A stretch of DNA of 64,000 bases from an uncultured bacterium (GTDB lineage Bacteria; Actinomycetota; Coriobacteriia; Coriobacteriales; Coriobacteriaceae), in the NCBI GenBank assembly GCA_905214105.1, contig CAJMKK010000001.1, forward strand, positions 372,001 through 436,000, read 5' to 3'. The notes below the pieces were generated by a model. The model was given only the letters and a program-made list of their open reading frames with translations, was not told where the DNA came from and ran no database searches. The first letter of the stretch is position 1; every line of letters starts with the position of its first letter. The position numbers and the translations under genes were made by a program. This document shows, piece by piece, positions 24,415-33,133 of the stretch.

Positions 24415-24716
24415 ACGGACTCCTTTCATCGATGTTGGCAGGGCCACCGTGCCTCTTGGCCGGTTGGCGTCGGGATCGTGGAGCCAACTCTCTACCCCGA
24501 CTCTGGATAAAACGCGCCCGCTCCTTGCTGGCACGATGGAGTCTATCAGCGCGCGCGGACACAAATCAAGCGCCGCCTGCGAAATGATGTGCAGACGGCG
24601 CTTGATTTCGCCGGCTGCTGTTAGGCTTAAATCCGAAAAAGTGTCGAAATGAGCATCTAGCAACCACGGAAAAGTGTATCCTAGTGCTAAAACAGCACGT
24701 AATAAGGGGTGCGCTT
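24415..24716. other. Intergenic region with a 13-bp hairpin
   Basis: AAATCAAGCGCCG (24563-24575) pairs with CGGCGCTTGATTT (24596-24608), with an inner CTGC/GCAG. It is symmetric and could end transcription either way, though no gene obviously feeds into it. The distal part holds the promoter and AAGGGGT ribosome-binding site of the ATPase gene. Confidence 0.5.
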
Positions 24717-26039
24717 ATGCTACAGAGAAAAGCGAAAGCACAGTTTGAATCTTGGCTTGCCTCGTCGCCTAACAAGGCTCTTTTGGTCAAGGGCGCCCGA
24801 CAGGTAGGAAAGTCATATTTGGTCAACGTCTTTGCAAATGAATCGTTCGAAAATGTCGTGACGTTCGACCTTATCGCCGACGCGTCCGTGCGCGATTCGT
24901 TTTTGGCGGCGAAAAGTGCGGATGATCTGCTTATGCGTATGTCTATTGCTGCAACGCAGCCGATGGTTGCGAACAAGACCGTTGTGGTTATCGACGAGGT
25001 GCAGCGATGCCCCAACGTGGTGACGTTTATCAAATATCTGGTCCAGCGCGGCGACTTTCGATACATCCTTACCGGATCGCTCCTTGGCGTTGAGCTCGAG
25101 GGCATCGATTCCCTGCCGGTGGGGTATGTCGAGCAGGTCCAGATGTACCCGCTCGACTTTGAGGAGTTTTGCTGGGCAAATGGCGTTGGTGCCAGCGTGT
25201 TTGACATGCTCAGGGGCTGTCTAAAGAATGAGGGGGAGCTTCCCGGCTATCTGTATGACCGCTTGCTCGATCTGTTCCATCAGTATGTGGTGGTGGGAGG
25301 CATGCCCGACGCGGTCAATTCCTTCTTGGCGACGCGCAATGTCGACGAGGTTCGAAACATCCACCGCGATCTTCACGCCCTGTATCGCGATGACATCGCA
25401 AAGTACGCTCCGCCCGAGCTGCGCTTGGTTATTCGCGATATCTATGATCTGATTCCCAGCGAGGCCGGTTCCAAAAACAAGCGATTCAAACTGTCATCGA
25501 TTAACGGTGTCAAACGTTTTTCGCAGGTGACAGATCATTTCCTCTGGCTATCGGAGGCGGGTGTCGCGCTTCCTGTGTATAACGTAACGGCGCCCGTGGC
25601 ACCCCTTTTATTGGGGGAGCAACGAAATCTGTTTAAGCTGTTTTACTTGGACACCGGAATGCTTATGTCGTCGTATTCCAAAAGGGTCGCCCAAGGCGTT
25701 TTTGATGGGGAGGCAGAAGGCCCCTTTGGCATGAATATGGGGGCGGCATTCGAGGGCTTCGTTGCCCAAGAGCTCAAAGCCCACGGATTTAGATTGCGCT
25801 ACTTTACGTCCAAAAAGGTCGGTGAGCTCGATTTTGTGGAAGAGACGTTCGATGGGGAAGTGCTCGCCATCGAGGTCAAATCGGGCAAGAGTTTTAAGTC
25901 CCACGCGGCGCTCGATAACGCACTGGCAACGAAGGGCTACGGAATCGATCGCGCCCTGGTACTTGCGGAATGTAATCTTCACCGCGATGGTGACGTGCTG
26001 TATCTGCCCATCTTTATGGCAGGGCTTTTGGAGCCGTAA
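24717..26039 (+). CDS. AAA-type ATPase with DUF4143-like C-terminus
   Basis: A 440-residue protein. The Walker A motif GARQVGKSYLV lies near residue 25 and Walker B VVVIDEVQRCP near 85-95, followed by YILTGSLLG (sensor-like). The C-terminal part ends in a nuclease-like fold segment (ELDFVEETFDGEVLAIEVKS) typical of the AAA_14/DUF4143 family. These ATPases are widespread, often strain-variable, and of uncertain role. I chose the start at 24717 after AAGGGGT; an ORF start at 24684 lacks a site. It stands alone in the accessory patch. Confidence 0.88.
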   Translation: MLQRKAKAQFESWLASSPNKALLVKGARQVGKSYLVNVFANESFENVVTFDLIADASVRDSFLAAKSADDLLMRMSIAATQPMVANKTVVVIDEVQRCPNVVTFIKYLVQRGDFRYILTGSLLGVELEGIDSLPVGYVEQVQMYPLDFEEFCWANGVGASVFDMLRGCLKNEGELPGYLYDRLLDLFHQYVVVGGMPDAVNSFLATRNVDEVRNIHRDLHALYRDDIAKYAPPELRLVIRDIYDLIPSEAGSKNKRFKLSSINGVKRFSQVTDHFLWLSEAGVALPVYNVTAPVAPLLLGEQRNLFKLFYLDTGMLMSSYSKRVAQGVFDGEAEGPFGMNMGAAFEGFVAQELKAHGFRLRYFTSKKVGELDFVEETFDGEVLAIEVKSGKSFKSHAALDNALATKGYGIDRALVLAECNLHRDGDVLYLPIFMAGLLEP

Positions 26040-26076
26040 CGTGCCGCCGACTCTTCCGACCCTCCCTTAGCCCTCG

Positions 26077-27063
26077 CTACTCATCGTCCCCGTCGTTGGG
26101 GTCGCCCTTGAGGGTGTTGATGTCCAGATACTCGTTATCGTCCTCTTTTTGCTGGGTCTCCGACTCCGCTTGGGTGGGGCCGGAGAACAGCCGGAATCCC
26201 TCAAACGCAATGACACCGAGCAGGGCAATGACAATGGCGATAAAGGCAACCTTGACTGCCTGCGGAAATTCCGAAAAACGCAGCGCCTTTTCCTCGGCGT
26301 AATAATCGGCGAAGCGCTCTTCGCCCGTGCTTTTGGTATACGCCGGTGCGGACGCGGCCTCCGGGTCATATTCCGGTGCAGGCGTGGCGGCGTACGGATC
26401 GTTGAGATAATCGCTCGATGTGGTGCCATAATCCTCGGTCTCGATGCGACCGGCGTCAGCATAGCCATCGGAATAATCGGAATATGCCGCACCGCCCTCA
26501 TAGCCCGCGGCGCTCGTGTTGGCGGCAAAAAGCGGATTAACTGGAACGTCGAGCGCCGGCATGCCGGTAGAGGTCTCATCCAGATCGGCTGCAGCCCAGG
26601 AATCGTAGGCAACCTGATGGGCAACGGGCTCATCGAGCCTTGTGACCGGAGGCTTGCGTGCCGCAGGAACAGGCAACTGCCGGGCGCTGTACATAACGGT
26701 GCTGTCGGCCGATTTGCCCTGCGTCGCTGCAGCGAGAAACGCCGCCGTCTCGGACGGGTCGCTTGCGGGGCGGGGAGTGGGCGTGGGCGCCGAAGTGGGT
26801 GTGGGCGCAGACGCGGGCGTCGAAACAGGCGACTGCGCAGGAGCCGGCGCAGATGCGGGCTTAGGCGCAAGTGCGGGATTGGGGCTTGACGGGCGAGCCC
26901 CGCCGCCCATGAGTTCGTCGGCGGTCCACGGGCGATCATCCATCACGTCGTCAAGGCTCAGCGAAAACAGGTCGTCTTCACCCTCATCGAACATGCGGTG
27001 CACATGTCCACCAATTGCCGGAATCAATCCGCGACCGGTGCATGATGCCTTGCTCAACGCCAT
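26077..27063 (-). CDS. Hypothetical single-pass membrane protein with Pro/Ala-rich linker
   Basis: A 328-residue protein. The N-terminal short acidic region (FDEGEDDLFSLSLDDVMDD) is followed by a low-complexity APTPTSAPTPTPRP linker near residues 65-95 and a long polar region with many Tyr/Asp. One hydrophobic helix lies near residues 272-292 (VAFIAIVIALLGVIAFEGF), and an acidic tail ends DPNDGDDE. The start at 27063 follows GAAAGGGTGG. The topology suggests a tail-anchored or envelope-associated protein. The function is unknown. Confidence 0.72.
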   Translation of the reverse strand: MALSKASCTGRGLIPAIGGHVHRMFDEGEDDLFSLSLDDVMDDRPWTADELMGGGARPSSPNPALAPKPASAPAPAQSPVSTPASAPTPTSAPTPTPRPASDPSETAAFLAAATQGKSADSTVMYSARQLPVPAARKPPVTRLDEPVAHQVAYDSWAAADLDETSTGMPALDVPVNPLFAANTSAAGYEGGAAYSDYSDGYADAGRIETEDYGTTSSDYLNDPYAATPAPEYDPEAASAPAYTKSTGEERFADYYAEEKALRFSEFPQAVKVAFIAIVIALLGVIAFEGFRLFSGPTQAESETQQKEDDNEYLDINTLKGDPNDGDDE

Positions 27064-27186
27064 TCTGTTCCACCCTTTCGAAATACTAATGACATCGATT
27101 ATATGGAACTTCCCAAGCGGCTCGGTCTTGGATTCGAGCTTTCCAGAACTCGCGCCCAAAAGGGGAGGGGCAATCTAGGCGAGTGC

Positions 27187-27840
27187 CTACTTGCCGTCGG
27201 CCGCCGCCTTGGCCTCATTGAGGTAGCTATAGAAGCTGTACTTGGAGATGCCAAAGAACTCGCAGGCGCGTTCGCTCGACTTGGAAATGAGGAAGGCGCC
27301 GCGACGGTCGAGGTAGCCAATGGCACGAATGCGCTCGTCTTTGGTCATGAGTGCCGCGGGCTTGCCCACAAACTGTTCGCACTCGTGCAGCAGGTCCTCG
27401 AGCAGGTCGCCGATGTTCTTGGTAATGGGCTCGGGCTCGGTGTAGCCCGTGCCGCCGGTGCCGGTAAAGGCGTCGAGCGAACGCTCAAAAGCCTTCATAA
27501 GCGTAATGTCAAAGTTGATGCCCAAAATGCCGACGGGCTTGCCCTCATCGTTGCGGATAAAGATGGTCGAGGACTTGAGCAGCTTGCCATCGGCGGTTTT
27601 GGTGAGGTACGGCTCGCGGTCGTGCACGTCGGCGGTGCCCTCGTGCATGGATTCAAGCACAATATGGCTGGGGCCGTCACCCAGTTTGCGCCCGCTGACG
27701 TGGCCGTTTTCGATCACTACGATGGAGCGGTCCACGTCCTCGGTCTCCAGGTCGTGGACGACGACTTCGCAGTTGGGGCCAAATTGGAGCGCCAGGCCGT
27801 GTGCAAGGCGCTTGTAGAACTCAATCTGTGCGGGGGTCAT
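27187..27840 (-). CDS. YheO/DauR-type PAS and helix-turn-helix regulator
   Basis: A 217-residue paralogue of the regulator at 11233. The PAS-like domain shows the same landmarks (LQFGPNCEVVVHDLETEDVD; HVSGRKLGDGPSHIVLES; TIFIRNDEGKPVGILGINFD). The C-terminal HTH is FFGISKYSFYSYLNEAKAA. It is divergently transcribed from ygeX and probably senses a pathway metabolite to control ygeX-ygeY-ygeW. Related regulators (DauR) control amino-acid catabolic operons in other bacteria. Confidence 0.88.
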   Translation of the reverse strand: MTPAQIEFYKRLAHGLALQFGPNCEVVVHDLETEDVDRSIVVIENGHVSGRKLGDGPSHIVLESMHEGTADVHDREPYLTKTADGKLLKSSTIFIRNDEGKPVGILGINFDITLMKAFERSLDAFTGTGGTGYTEPEPITKNIGDLLEDLLHECEQFVGKPAALMTKDERIRAIGYLDRRGAFLISKSSERACEFFGISKYSFYSYLNEAKAAADGK

Positions 27841-28117
27841 GGGTGCCTTCCTAAAAATTAGTTTGGGCTCACTGTGCCATAAACCCCACTTGTTCGCAAA
27901 TAACGAAAGCGTCGCTGTGTTATGTGACCGTTCGGCGGCGAAAAGGTACCGATTACGGCAACAAACAATTTGTTAGGTTTTCCAATCAAAAAGTGTGATA
28001 GAACAGTGCTAACAAACTTTTTGTTTGGCATCCACATAAAAGTTCAGCCGTGTGAATGGGATCGGGCTGAAACGCGTATGCGGGGGCCGGCAAGAGAGAA
28101 CTTAAGGAGTTCACCGT
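27841..28117. promoter_or_regulatory. Divergent promoter region, YheO-type regulator / ygeX
   Basis: AT-rich, with no gene. GTTAGGTTTTCCAATC and AACAAACTTTTTGTTTGGC around 27972-28030 contain repeated AACAAA/TTTGTT half-sites (ACAAACAATTTGTTAGG; CTAACAAACTTTTTGTTTG). These are candidates for operators of the adjacent regulator. AAGGAGTTCACCGT precedes the ygeX ATG. Confidence 0.45.
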
Positions 28118-29332
28118 ATGGCCGATAAGATCCAGTGGGCGGGCAACACGATGCCCAAGAGCGATGACAAGCACTTGGGAATCATGAGCCTCGACCACGT
28201 GAAGAAGGCCCGCGCCTTCCACCAGTCGTTCCCCCAGTACACCGTCACTCCGCTTGCCCGCCTGGATGGCCAGGCCGCGCGCCTGGGCCTGTCCAACCTG
28301 TGCGTTAAGGACGAGAGCTATCGCTTTGGCCTCAACGCCTTTAAGGTCCTGGGCGGTTCGTTTGCCATGGCCAACTACATTGCCGACGAGACCGGCAAGG
28401 ACGTTGCCGAGTGCACCTTCGATTACCTGACCTCCGATCAGCTTGCCAAGGACTTTGGCCAGGCTACCTTCTTTACCGCCACCGACGGCAACCATGGCCG
28501 CGGCGTGGCATGGGCTGCCAACAAGCTGGGCCAGAAGGCCGTCGTGCACATGCCCAAGGGTTCCACCAAGCCACGCTTCGATAACATCGCCGCCGAGGGC
28601 GCCACGGTGACCATCGAAGAGGTCAACTACGACGAGTGCGTGCGCATGGCCGCCGCCGAGGCCGATGCCTGCGAGCGCGGCGTCATCGTTCAGGACACCG
28701 CCTGGGAGGGCTACGAGAAGATCCCGTCCTGGATCATGGAGGGCTACGGCACCATGGCTTCCGAGGCTGCCGAGCAGCTGCGCGAGATGGCCATCAACCG
28801 CCCGACGCACGTGTTTGTCCAGGCTGGCGTGGGTTCGCTCGCCGGCGCCGTGGTGGGCTACTTCACCAACCTGTATCCCGATAACCCGCCCACCTTCGTC
28901 GTGGTCGAGTGCGCGCCTGCCGCCTGCCTGTACAAGGGCGCTGCCGCCGGCGACGGCGACCCGCGCATCGTGGACGGCGACATGCCCTCCATCATGGCCG
29001 GCCTGTGCTGCGGCGAGCCCAACATCTTGGGCTGGGATATCCTGCGCAACCACACCACCGCCTTCGTGTCCTGCCCCGACTGGGTCACCGCTCGCGGCAT
29101 GCGCACCCTGGGCGCTCCCGAGAAGGGCGACCCGCGCGTCATCTCCGGCGAGTCCGGCGCAGTGACCACCGGCCTAGTCGAGACCCTCATGCTCGACCCC
29201 GAGTACGCCGAGCTCAAGGAGCTCATCGGCCTGGACAAGACGAGCTCCGTGCTCTGCTTCTCCACCGAGGGCGACACCGATCCGGATCAGTACCGTCGCA
29301 TCGTCTGGGAGGGCGAGTATCCGACCTGCTAG
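28118..29332 (+). CDS. ygeX: 2,3-diaminopropionate ammonia-lyase
   Basis: A 404-residue fold-type II PLP enzyme converting 2,3-diaminopropionate to pyruvate and two ammonia. The PLP lysine is Lys76 in RFGLNAFKVLGGSF, and the Ser/Asn-containing phosphate and carboxylate loops include TATDGNHGRGVAWAA and QAGVGSLAGAVVGYF. The length matches the family. In purine-degradation clusters it is proposed to turn the diaminopropionate fragment into pyruvate, which would yield carbon and energy. The aminoacrylate it makes is a RidA-type substrate. Confidence 0.95.
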   Translation: MADKIQWAGNTMPKSDDKHLGIMSLDHVKKARAFHQSFPQYTVTPLARLDGQAARLGLSNLCVKDESYRFGLNAFKVLGGSFAMANYIADETGKDVAECTFDYLTSDQLAKDFGQATFFTATDGNHGRGVAWAANKLGQKAVVHMPKGSTKPRFDNIAAEGATVTIEEVNYDECVRMAAAEADACERGVIVQDTAWEGYEKIPSWIMEGYGTMASEAAEQLREMAINRPTHVFVQAGVGSLAGAVVGYFTNLYPDNPPTFVVVECAPAACLYKGAAAGDGDPRIVDGDMPSIMAGLCCGEPNILGWDILRNHTTAFVSCPDWVTARGMRTLGAPEKGDPRVISGESGAVTTGLVETLMLDPEYAELKELIGLDKTSSVLCFSTEGDTDPDQYRRIVWEGEYPTC

Positions 29333-29347
29333 CAGGCTGACCTGTCC

Positions 29348-29465
29348 GGAGGCAGCCGGAGGACTTTACTCCCTGCTCGGACAGTCCTGCTCGCACGGAG
29401 AGCACATTAAGTGCTCTCCGGCTCGTGCGGAACTCGCGACGGAGCAAAGTCCTCCGTCCGCCTCC
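29348..29465. repeat. 118-bp nested palindrome between ygeX and ygeY
   Basis: Three nested arm pairs: GGAGGC (29348-29353)/GCCTCC (29460-29465), the 15-mer GGAGGACTTTACTCC (29358-29372)/GGAGCAAAGTCCTCC (29441-29455) with one mismatch, and CGGAGAGCAC (29396-29405)/GTGCTCTCCG (29411-29420). It would fold as one long hairpin in RNA or a cruciform in DNA. No U-tract follows. Confidence 0.75.
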
Positions 29466-29569
29466 TATGGTTACTTGCTTGTGGGGTGCTCGACCTCACG
29501 CTGCTTGGCACAAGTGATCTATCTGAAATATCTACCTGTAGGTAAACCCTTGTAGAAAGGTTGACTGTT

Positions 29570-30955
29570 ATGACTAAAGAACTCGATTTTGATGCCATTA
29601 AGGCTGCTGCGGAGTCTCATCGTGCTGATATGACTCGCTTCCTGCGCGCCATGATCTCTCACCCCTCTGAGTCCTGCGAGGAGGGTGAGGTTGTCGCCTG
29701 CATCAAGGCCGAGATGGAGAGCCTCGGCTATGACGAGGTCAAGGTCGATGGCTTGGGTAACGTCATGGGCTTTATGGGCGAGGGCGACAAGATCATCGCC
29801 ATCGACTCTCACATCGACACCGTCGGCATCGGCAACATCGAGAACTGGGATGCCGATCCCTATGAGGGCTACGAGACCGACGAGATCATCTACGGCCGCG
29901 GCGGCTCCGACCAGGAGGGTGGCATGGCTTCTGCTACCTATGCTGCCAAGATGATGAAGGACATGGGCCTCATCCCCGAGGGCTACAAGATCATGGTCGT
30001 CGGCACCGTCCAGGAAGAGGACTGCGACGGCATGTGCTGGCAGTACATCTACAACAAGGACGGCATTAAGCCCGAGTTTGTCATTTCCACCGAGCCCACC
30101 GACGGCGGCATCTATCGCGGTCACCGCGGCCGCATGGAGATCCGCGTCGACGTTCACGGCACCTCCTGCCACGGTTCCGCTCCCGACCGCGGCGACAACG
30201 CCATCTACAAGATGGCCGACATCATCGCCGACGTCCGCGCCCTCAACAACAACGGCTGCGACGAGTCGACCGACATCAAGGGCCTCGTCAAGATGCTCGA
30301 CCCTAAGTACAACCCCGAGCACTTCGAGGACGCCCGCTTCCTGGGCCGCGGCACCTGCACCGTCAGCCAGATCTTCTACACCAGCCCCAGCCGCTGCGCT
30401 GTCGCTGACTCCTGCGCCATCTCCATCGACCGTCGTATGACCGCCGGTGAGACCTGGGAGTCTTGCCTGGACGAGATCCGCAACCTGCCGGCCGCCAAGA
30501 AGTACGGCGACGACGTGAAGGTCTCCATGTACATGTACGACCGTCCGTCCTGGACCGGCGAGGTTTACGAGACCGAGGCTTACTTCCCCACGTGGATCAA
30601 CAAGGAGACCGCTCCGCACGTCAAGGCCCTCGTCGACGCCCACAAGGCCATGTTCGGTGACGAGCGCATCGGCTGCGAGCCCAGCATGGACAAGCGCACC
30701 GGTCGTCCGCTGTGCGACAAGTGGACCTTCTCCACGAACTGCGTTTCCATCCAGGGCCGCTATGGCATCCCCTGCGTCGGCTTTGGCCCGGGTGCCGAGT
30801 CTCAGGCTCACGCTCCCAACGAGGTCACCTACAAGGACGACCTGGTCACCGCTGCCGCCATGTATGTGGCTGCCCTGAACCTCTACGATCCGAGCCAGGC
30901 CGATGGCGACGCCACCGTGTTCCGCGCCGGTCTGACCAACAACAAGATCGATTAG
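29570..30955 (+). CDS. ygeY: YgeY family M20 metallohydrolase
   Basis: A 461-residue putative selenium metabolism or purine-locus hydrolase of the M20 (ArgE/DapE-like) family. Metal-site motifs are [12 protein letters not shown] (near residue 80-90), [13 protein letters not shown], and TVQEEDCDG with the catalytic Glu. A dimerisation-domain insertion follows. I chose the ATG at 29570, nine bases after GAAAGG; a TTG at 29561 abuts the site. It is proposed to hydrolyse an amide or peptide-like intermediate upstream of diaminopropionate. Confidence 0.92.
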   Translation: MTKELDFDAIKAAAESHRADMTRFLRAMISHPSESCEEGEVVACIKAEMESLGYDEVKVDGLGNVMGFMGEGDKIIAIDSHIDTVGIGNIENWDADPYEGYETDEIIYGRGGSDQEGGMASATYAAKMMKDMGLIPEGYKIMVVGTVQEEDCDGMCWQYIYNKDGIKPEFVISTEPTDGGIYRGHRGRMEIRVDVHGTSCHGSAPDRGDNAIYKMADIIADVRALNNNGCDESTDIKGLVKMLDPKYNPEHFEDARFLGRGTCTVSQIFYTSPSRCAVADSCAISIDRRMTAGETWESCLDEIRNLPAAKKYGDDVKVSMYMYDRPSWTGEVYETEAYFPTWINKETAPHVKALVDAHKAMFGDERIGCEPSMDKRTGRPLCDKWTFSTNCVSIQGRYGIPCVGFGPGAESQAHAPNEVTYKDDLVTAAAMYVAALNLYDPSQADGDATVFRAGLTNNKID

Positions 30956-30977
30956 TCCCATTCCTCGATCTTGTTGA

Positions 30978-31002
30978 GCCGGGGACAGCTCGTGTCCCCG
31001 GC
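30978..31002. repeat. GGGGACA-type palindrome between ygeY and ygeW
   Basis: GCCGGGGACA (30978-30987) pairs with TGTCCCCGGC (30993-31002) over a 5-base loop. It is part of the window-wide family of palindromes carrying GGGGACA. About 150 further bases without a gene precede ygeW. Confidence 0.7.
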
Positions 31003-31156
31003 ACCCCCTGTTGACTTGGGGCCCGCGGTCGTTATCTCCCATGCTTCCTCAACGGTAGCGGGTCCTCGTCATAGCGCTCTGCATGTTCTAGCCACACGCG
31101 CATGCCGGAGCACATCTACTCATTGCGATCGTTTCATCTTTGGAAAGGATATTTAC

Positions 31157-32359
31157 ATGGACGCTAAGTTTACCGAGCTCGTCGAGCAGCTGAACGGCCT
31201 CGATTTTAAGGGCATGTACGGCAGCGACTTCCTGCACACCTGGGACAAGACCACCGATGAGCTCAAGGCGCTCTACATCGTCGCCGACGCCCTGCGCGAG
31301 CTGCGCGAGAACAACGTTTCGTCCAAGATCTTCGATTCGGGTCTGGCCGTCTCCCTGTTCCGTGACAACTCCACCCGTACGCGCTTCTCCTTCTCTAAGG
31401 CAGCCAACCTGCTCGGTCTTGAGCTGCAGGACCTGGACGAGAAGAAGTCCCAGATCGCTCACGGCGAGACCGTCCGCGAGACCGCTACCATGATCTCCTT
31501 CATGGCTGACGTCATCGGCATCCGCGACGACATGTACATCGGCAAGGGCGACGCCTACATGGCCGAGGTCTCCGAGTCTGTCCAGCAGGCTTACGAGGAT
31601 GGCGTTCTGGATCACCGTCCCACGCTCATCTCTCTGCAGTCCGATTCCGACCACCCCACGCAGTCCTCTGCCGACATGCTCTACCTCATCAACGAGTTTG
31701 GCGGCCTTGAGAACCTCAAGGGCAAGAAGGTTGCCGTCACCTGGGCCTATTCGCCCTCTTACGGCAAGCCGCTGTCCTGCCCGCAGTCGCTGATCAGCCT
31801 GCTGCCCCGCTTTGGCATGGACGTCACCCTGGCCCACCCCGAGGGCTACGACCTCATGCCCGAGGTCGTCGAGCGCGCTAAGGGCTACGCCGCCGAGTCC
31901 GGCACCACCTTTAAGCAGGTCAACACTATGGCTGAGGCCTTCGAGGGCGCCGACATCGTGATCCCCAAGAGCTGGGCTCCGTTTGCCGCCATGGAGAAGC
32001 GCACCAACCTGTACGCCGAGGGCGACGACGCCGGCATCGCTGCGCTCGAGAAGGAGCTGCTCGCTCAGAACGCTACGCATCAGGATTGGTGCTCCACGAC
32101 CGAGCTCATGGAGAAGACCGCCAACGGCCAGGACACCATCTTTATGCATCCGCTGCCCGCCGACATCTCTGGTGTCTCTTGCGAGCACGGCGAGGTCAAC
32201 GCCGACGTCTTCGACATGCACCGCGTGGGCATGTACAAGGAGGCCAGCTACAAGCCGTACGCCATCGCAGCCATGATGTTCCTGCAGAAGGTTGCCGATC
32301 CCGCCGCTACCCTCAAGGCCCTCGACGAGCGCAACACCGCCCGTTGGTTCCAGGCCTAA
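31157..32359 (+). CDS. ygeW: YgeW: knotted carbamoyltransferase-family protein
   Basis: A 400-residue member of the aspartate/ornithine carbamoyltransferase superfamily. The carbamoyl-phosphate loop is DNSTRTRFSF near residue 70, and the C-terminal MHPLPADISG is present. The substrate is not the ornithine or aspartate of the usual enzymes. In purine catabolism a role in phosphorolysis that yields carbamoyl phosphate has been proposed. The start at 31157 follows GGAAAGGA. No carbamate kinase lies in this window to use such a product. Confidence 0.92.
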   Translation: MDAKFTELVEQLNGLDFKGMYGSDFLHTWDKTTDELKALYIVADALRELRENNVSSKIFDSGLAVSLFRDNSTRTRFSFSKAANLLGLELQDLDEKKSQIAHGETVRETATMISFMADVIGIRDDMYIGKGDAYMAEVSESVQQAYEDGVLDHRPTLISLQSDSDHPTQSSADMLYLINEFGGLENLKGKKVAVTWAYSPSYGKPLSCPQSLISLLPRFGMDVTLAHPEGYDLMPEVVERAKGYAAESGTTFKQVNTMAEAFEGADIVIPKSWAPFAAMEKRTNLYAEGDDAGIAALEKELLAQNATHQDWCSTTELMEKTANGQDTIFMHPLPADISGVSCEHGEVNADVFDMHRVGMYKEASYKPYAIAAMMFLQKVADPAATLKALDERNTARWFQA

Positions 32360-32382
32360 AGCTGGGTTGAGGTAAGCCATGT

Positions 32383-32421
32383 AAAGGGGGCGCTCTGCCA
32401 ACCGGCGGGGTGCCCCTTTTT
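32383..32421 (+). terminator. Terminator after ygeW
   Basis: AAAGGGGG (from 32383) pairs with CCCCTTTT (to 32420) over a loop containing CGCTCTGCCAACCGGCGGGG, with T-rich sequence after it. It separates ygeX-ygeY-ygeW from the maturation genes. Confidence 0.75.
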
Positions 32422-32509
32422 GCATCGTGGGCGTGCGGGATAAGCGCTTTCGATGTAGATGCCCCGCGACGCGAGTTATGGGTACGATGGTTTCAGGGGA
32501 GGTATCGCC

Positions 32510-33124
32510 ATGAAACTTGGTTGCGTGATTATGGCTTCGGGCGAGGGCAAGCGATTTGGCTCTAACAAGATGCTCGCCGATATCTATGACGAGCCGCTGA
32601 TTGCCCGGACCATTGATTCGGTTCCCCGGGGCTTTGACGTTGTGGTTTCGACGCGTTGGCCCGAGGTCGCTCGGATTTGCGAGGATAAGCATTGCCCGTG
32701 TGTGCTGCACGATGGCGAGCTGCGCAGCGAAAGCGTCCGTGCGGGGCTTTCGTGGGGAGTCGAACGCAACTGGAAAGGTTGCCTCTTTTTGCCGGGCGAC
32801 CAGCCGCTCGTGAGTTCGGATTCTTTTGAGGCTATGGTTCGTGCATTTGACGAGCGTGGCCGCAAGCATCCGGTGCGCCTTGCGTGCAACGGTGAGCCTT
32901 CGAGCCCGGTGATCTTTCCGGCGGAACTGTTCGATGCACTTATGTGTCTTGAGGGTAAGGACGGCGGCGGTTCGATCCTCAAGGACCGTGCCGACGTGGT
33001 GCTGGTCGAGGCGCGTGCCTACGAGCTGTGGGACGTCGATACCGTCAAAGGACAGCGACGCATAACGGAGCATATCGCCGCCTGCTCGTATTTTGATCGC
33101 GTGGCCAACTGCATCAATCAATAA
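32510..33124 (+). CDS. MobA/MocA-like nucleotidyltransferase (YgfJ type)
   Basis: A 204-residue NTP-transferase-fold protein starting MKLGCVIMASGEGKRFGSNK, the nucleotide-binding GxGxRxG region, with a metal-binding-type FLPGDQPLVSSD. MocA transfers CMP to molybdopterin, giving the cytosine dinucleotide cofactor used by xanthine dehydrogenases. YgfJ is the homologue in the E. coli purine locus. I chose the ATG at 32510 after GGGGAGGT. It is followed by hyuA after 9 bases. Confidence 0.87.
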   Translation: MKLGCVIMASGEGKRFGSNKMLADIYDEPLIARTIDSVPRGFDVVVSTRWPEVARICEDKHCPCVLHDGELRSESVRAGLSWGVERNWKGCLFLPGDQPLVSSDSFEAMVRAFDERGRKHPVRLACNGEPSSPVIFPAELFDALMCLEGKDGGGSILKDRADVVLVEARAYELWDVDTVKGQRRITEHIAACSYFDRVANCINQ

Positions 33125-33133
33125 GGAGCAATT

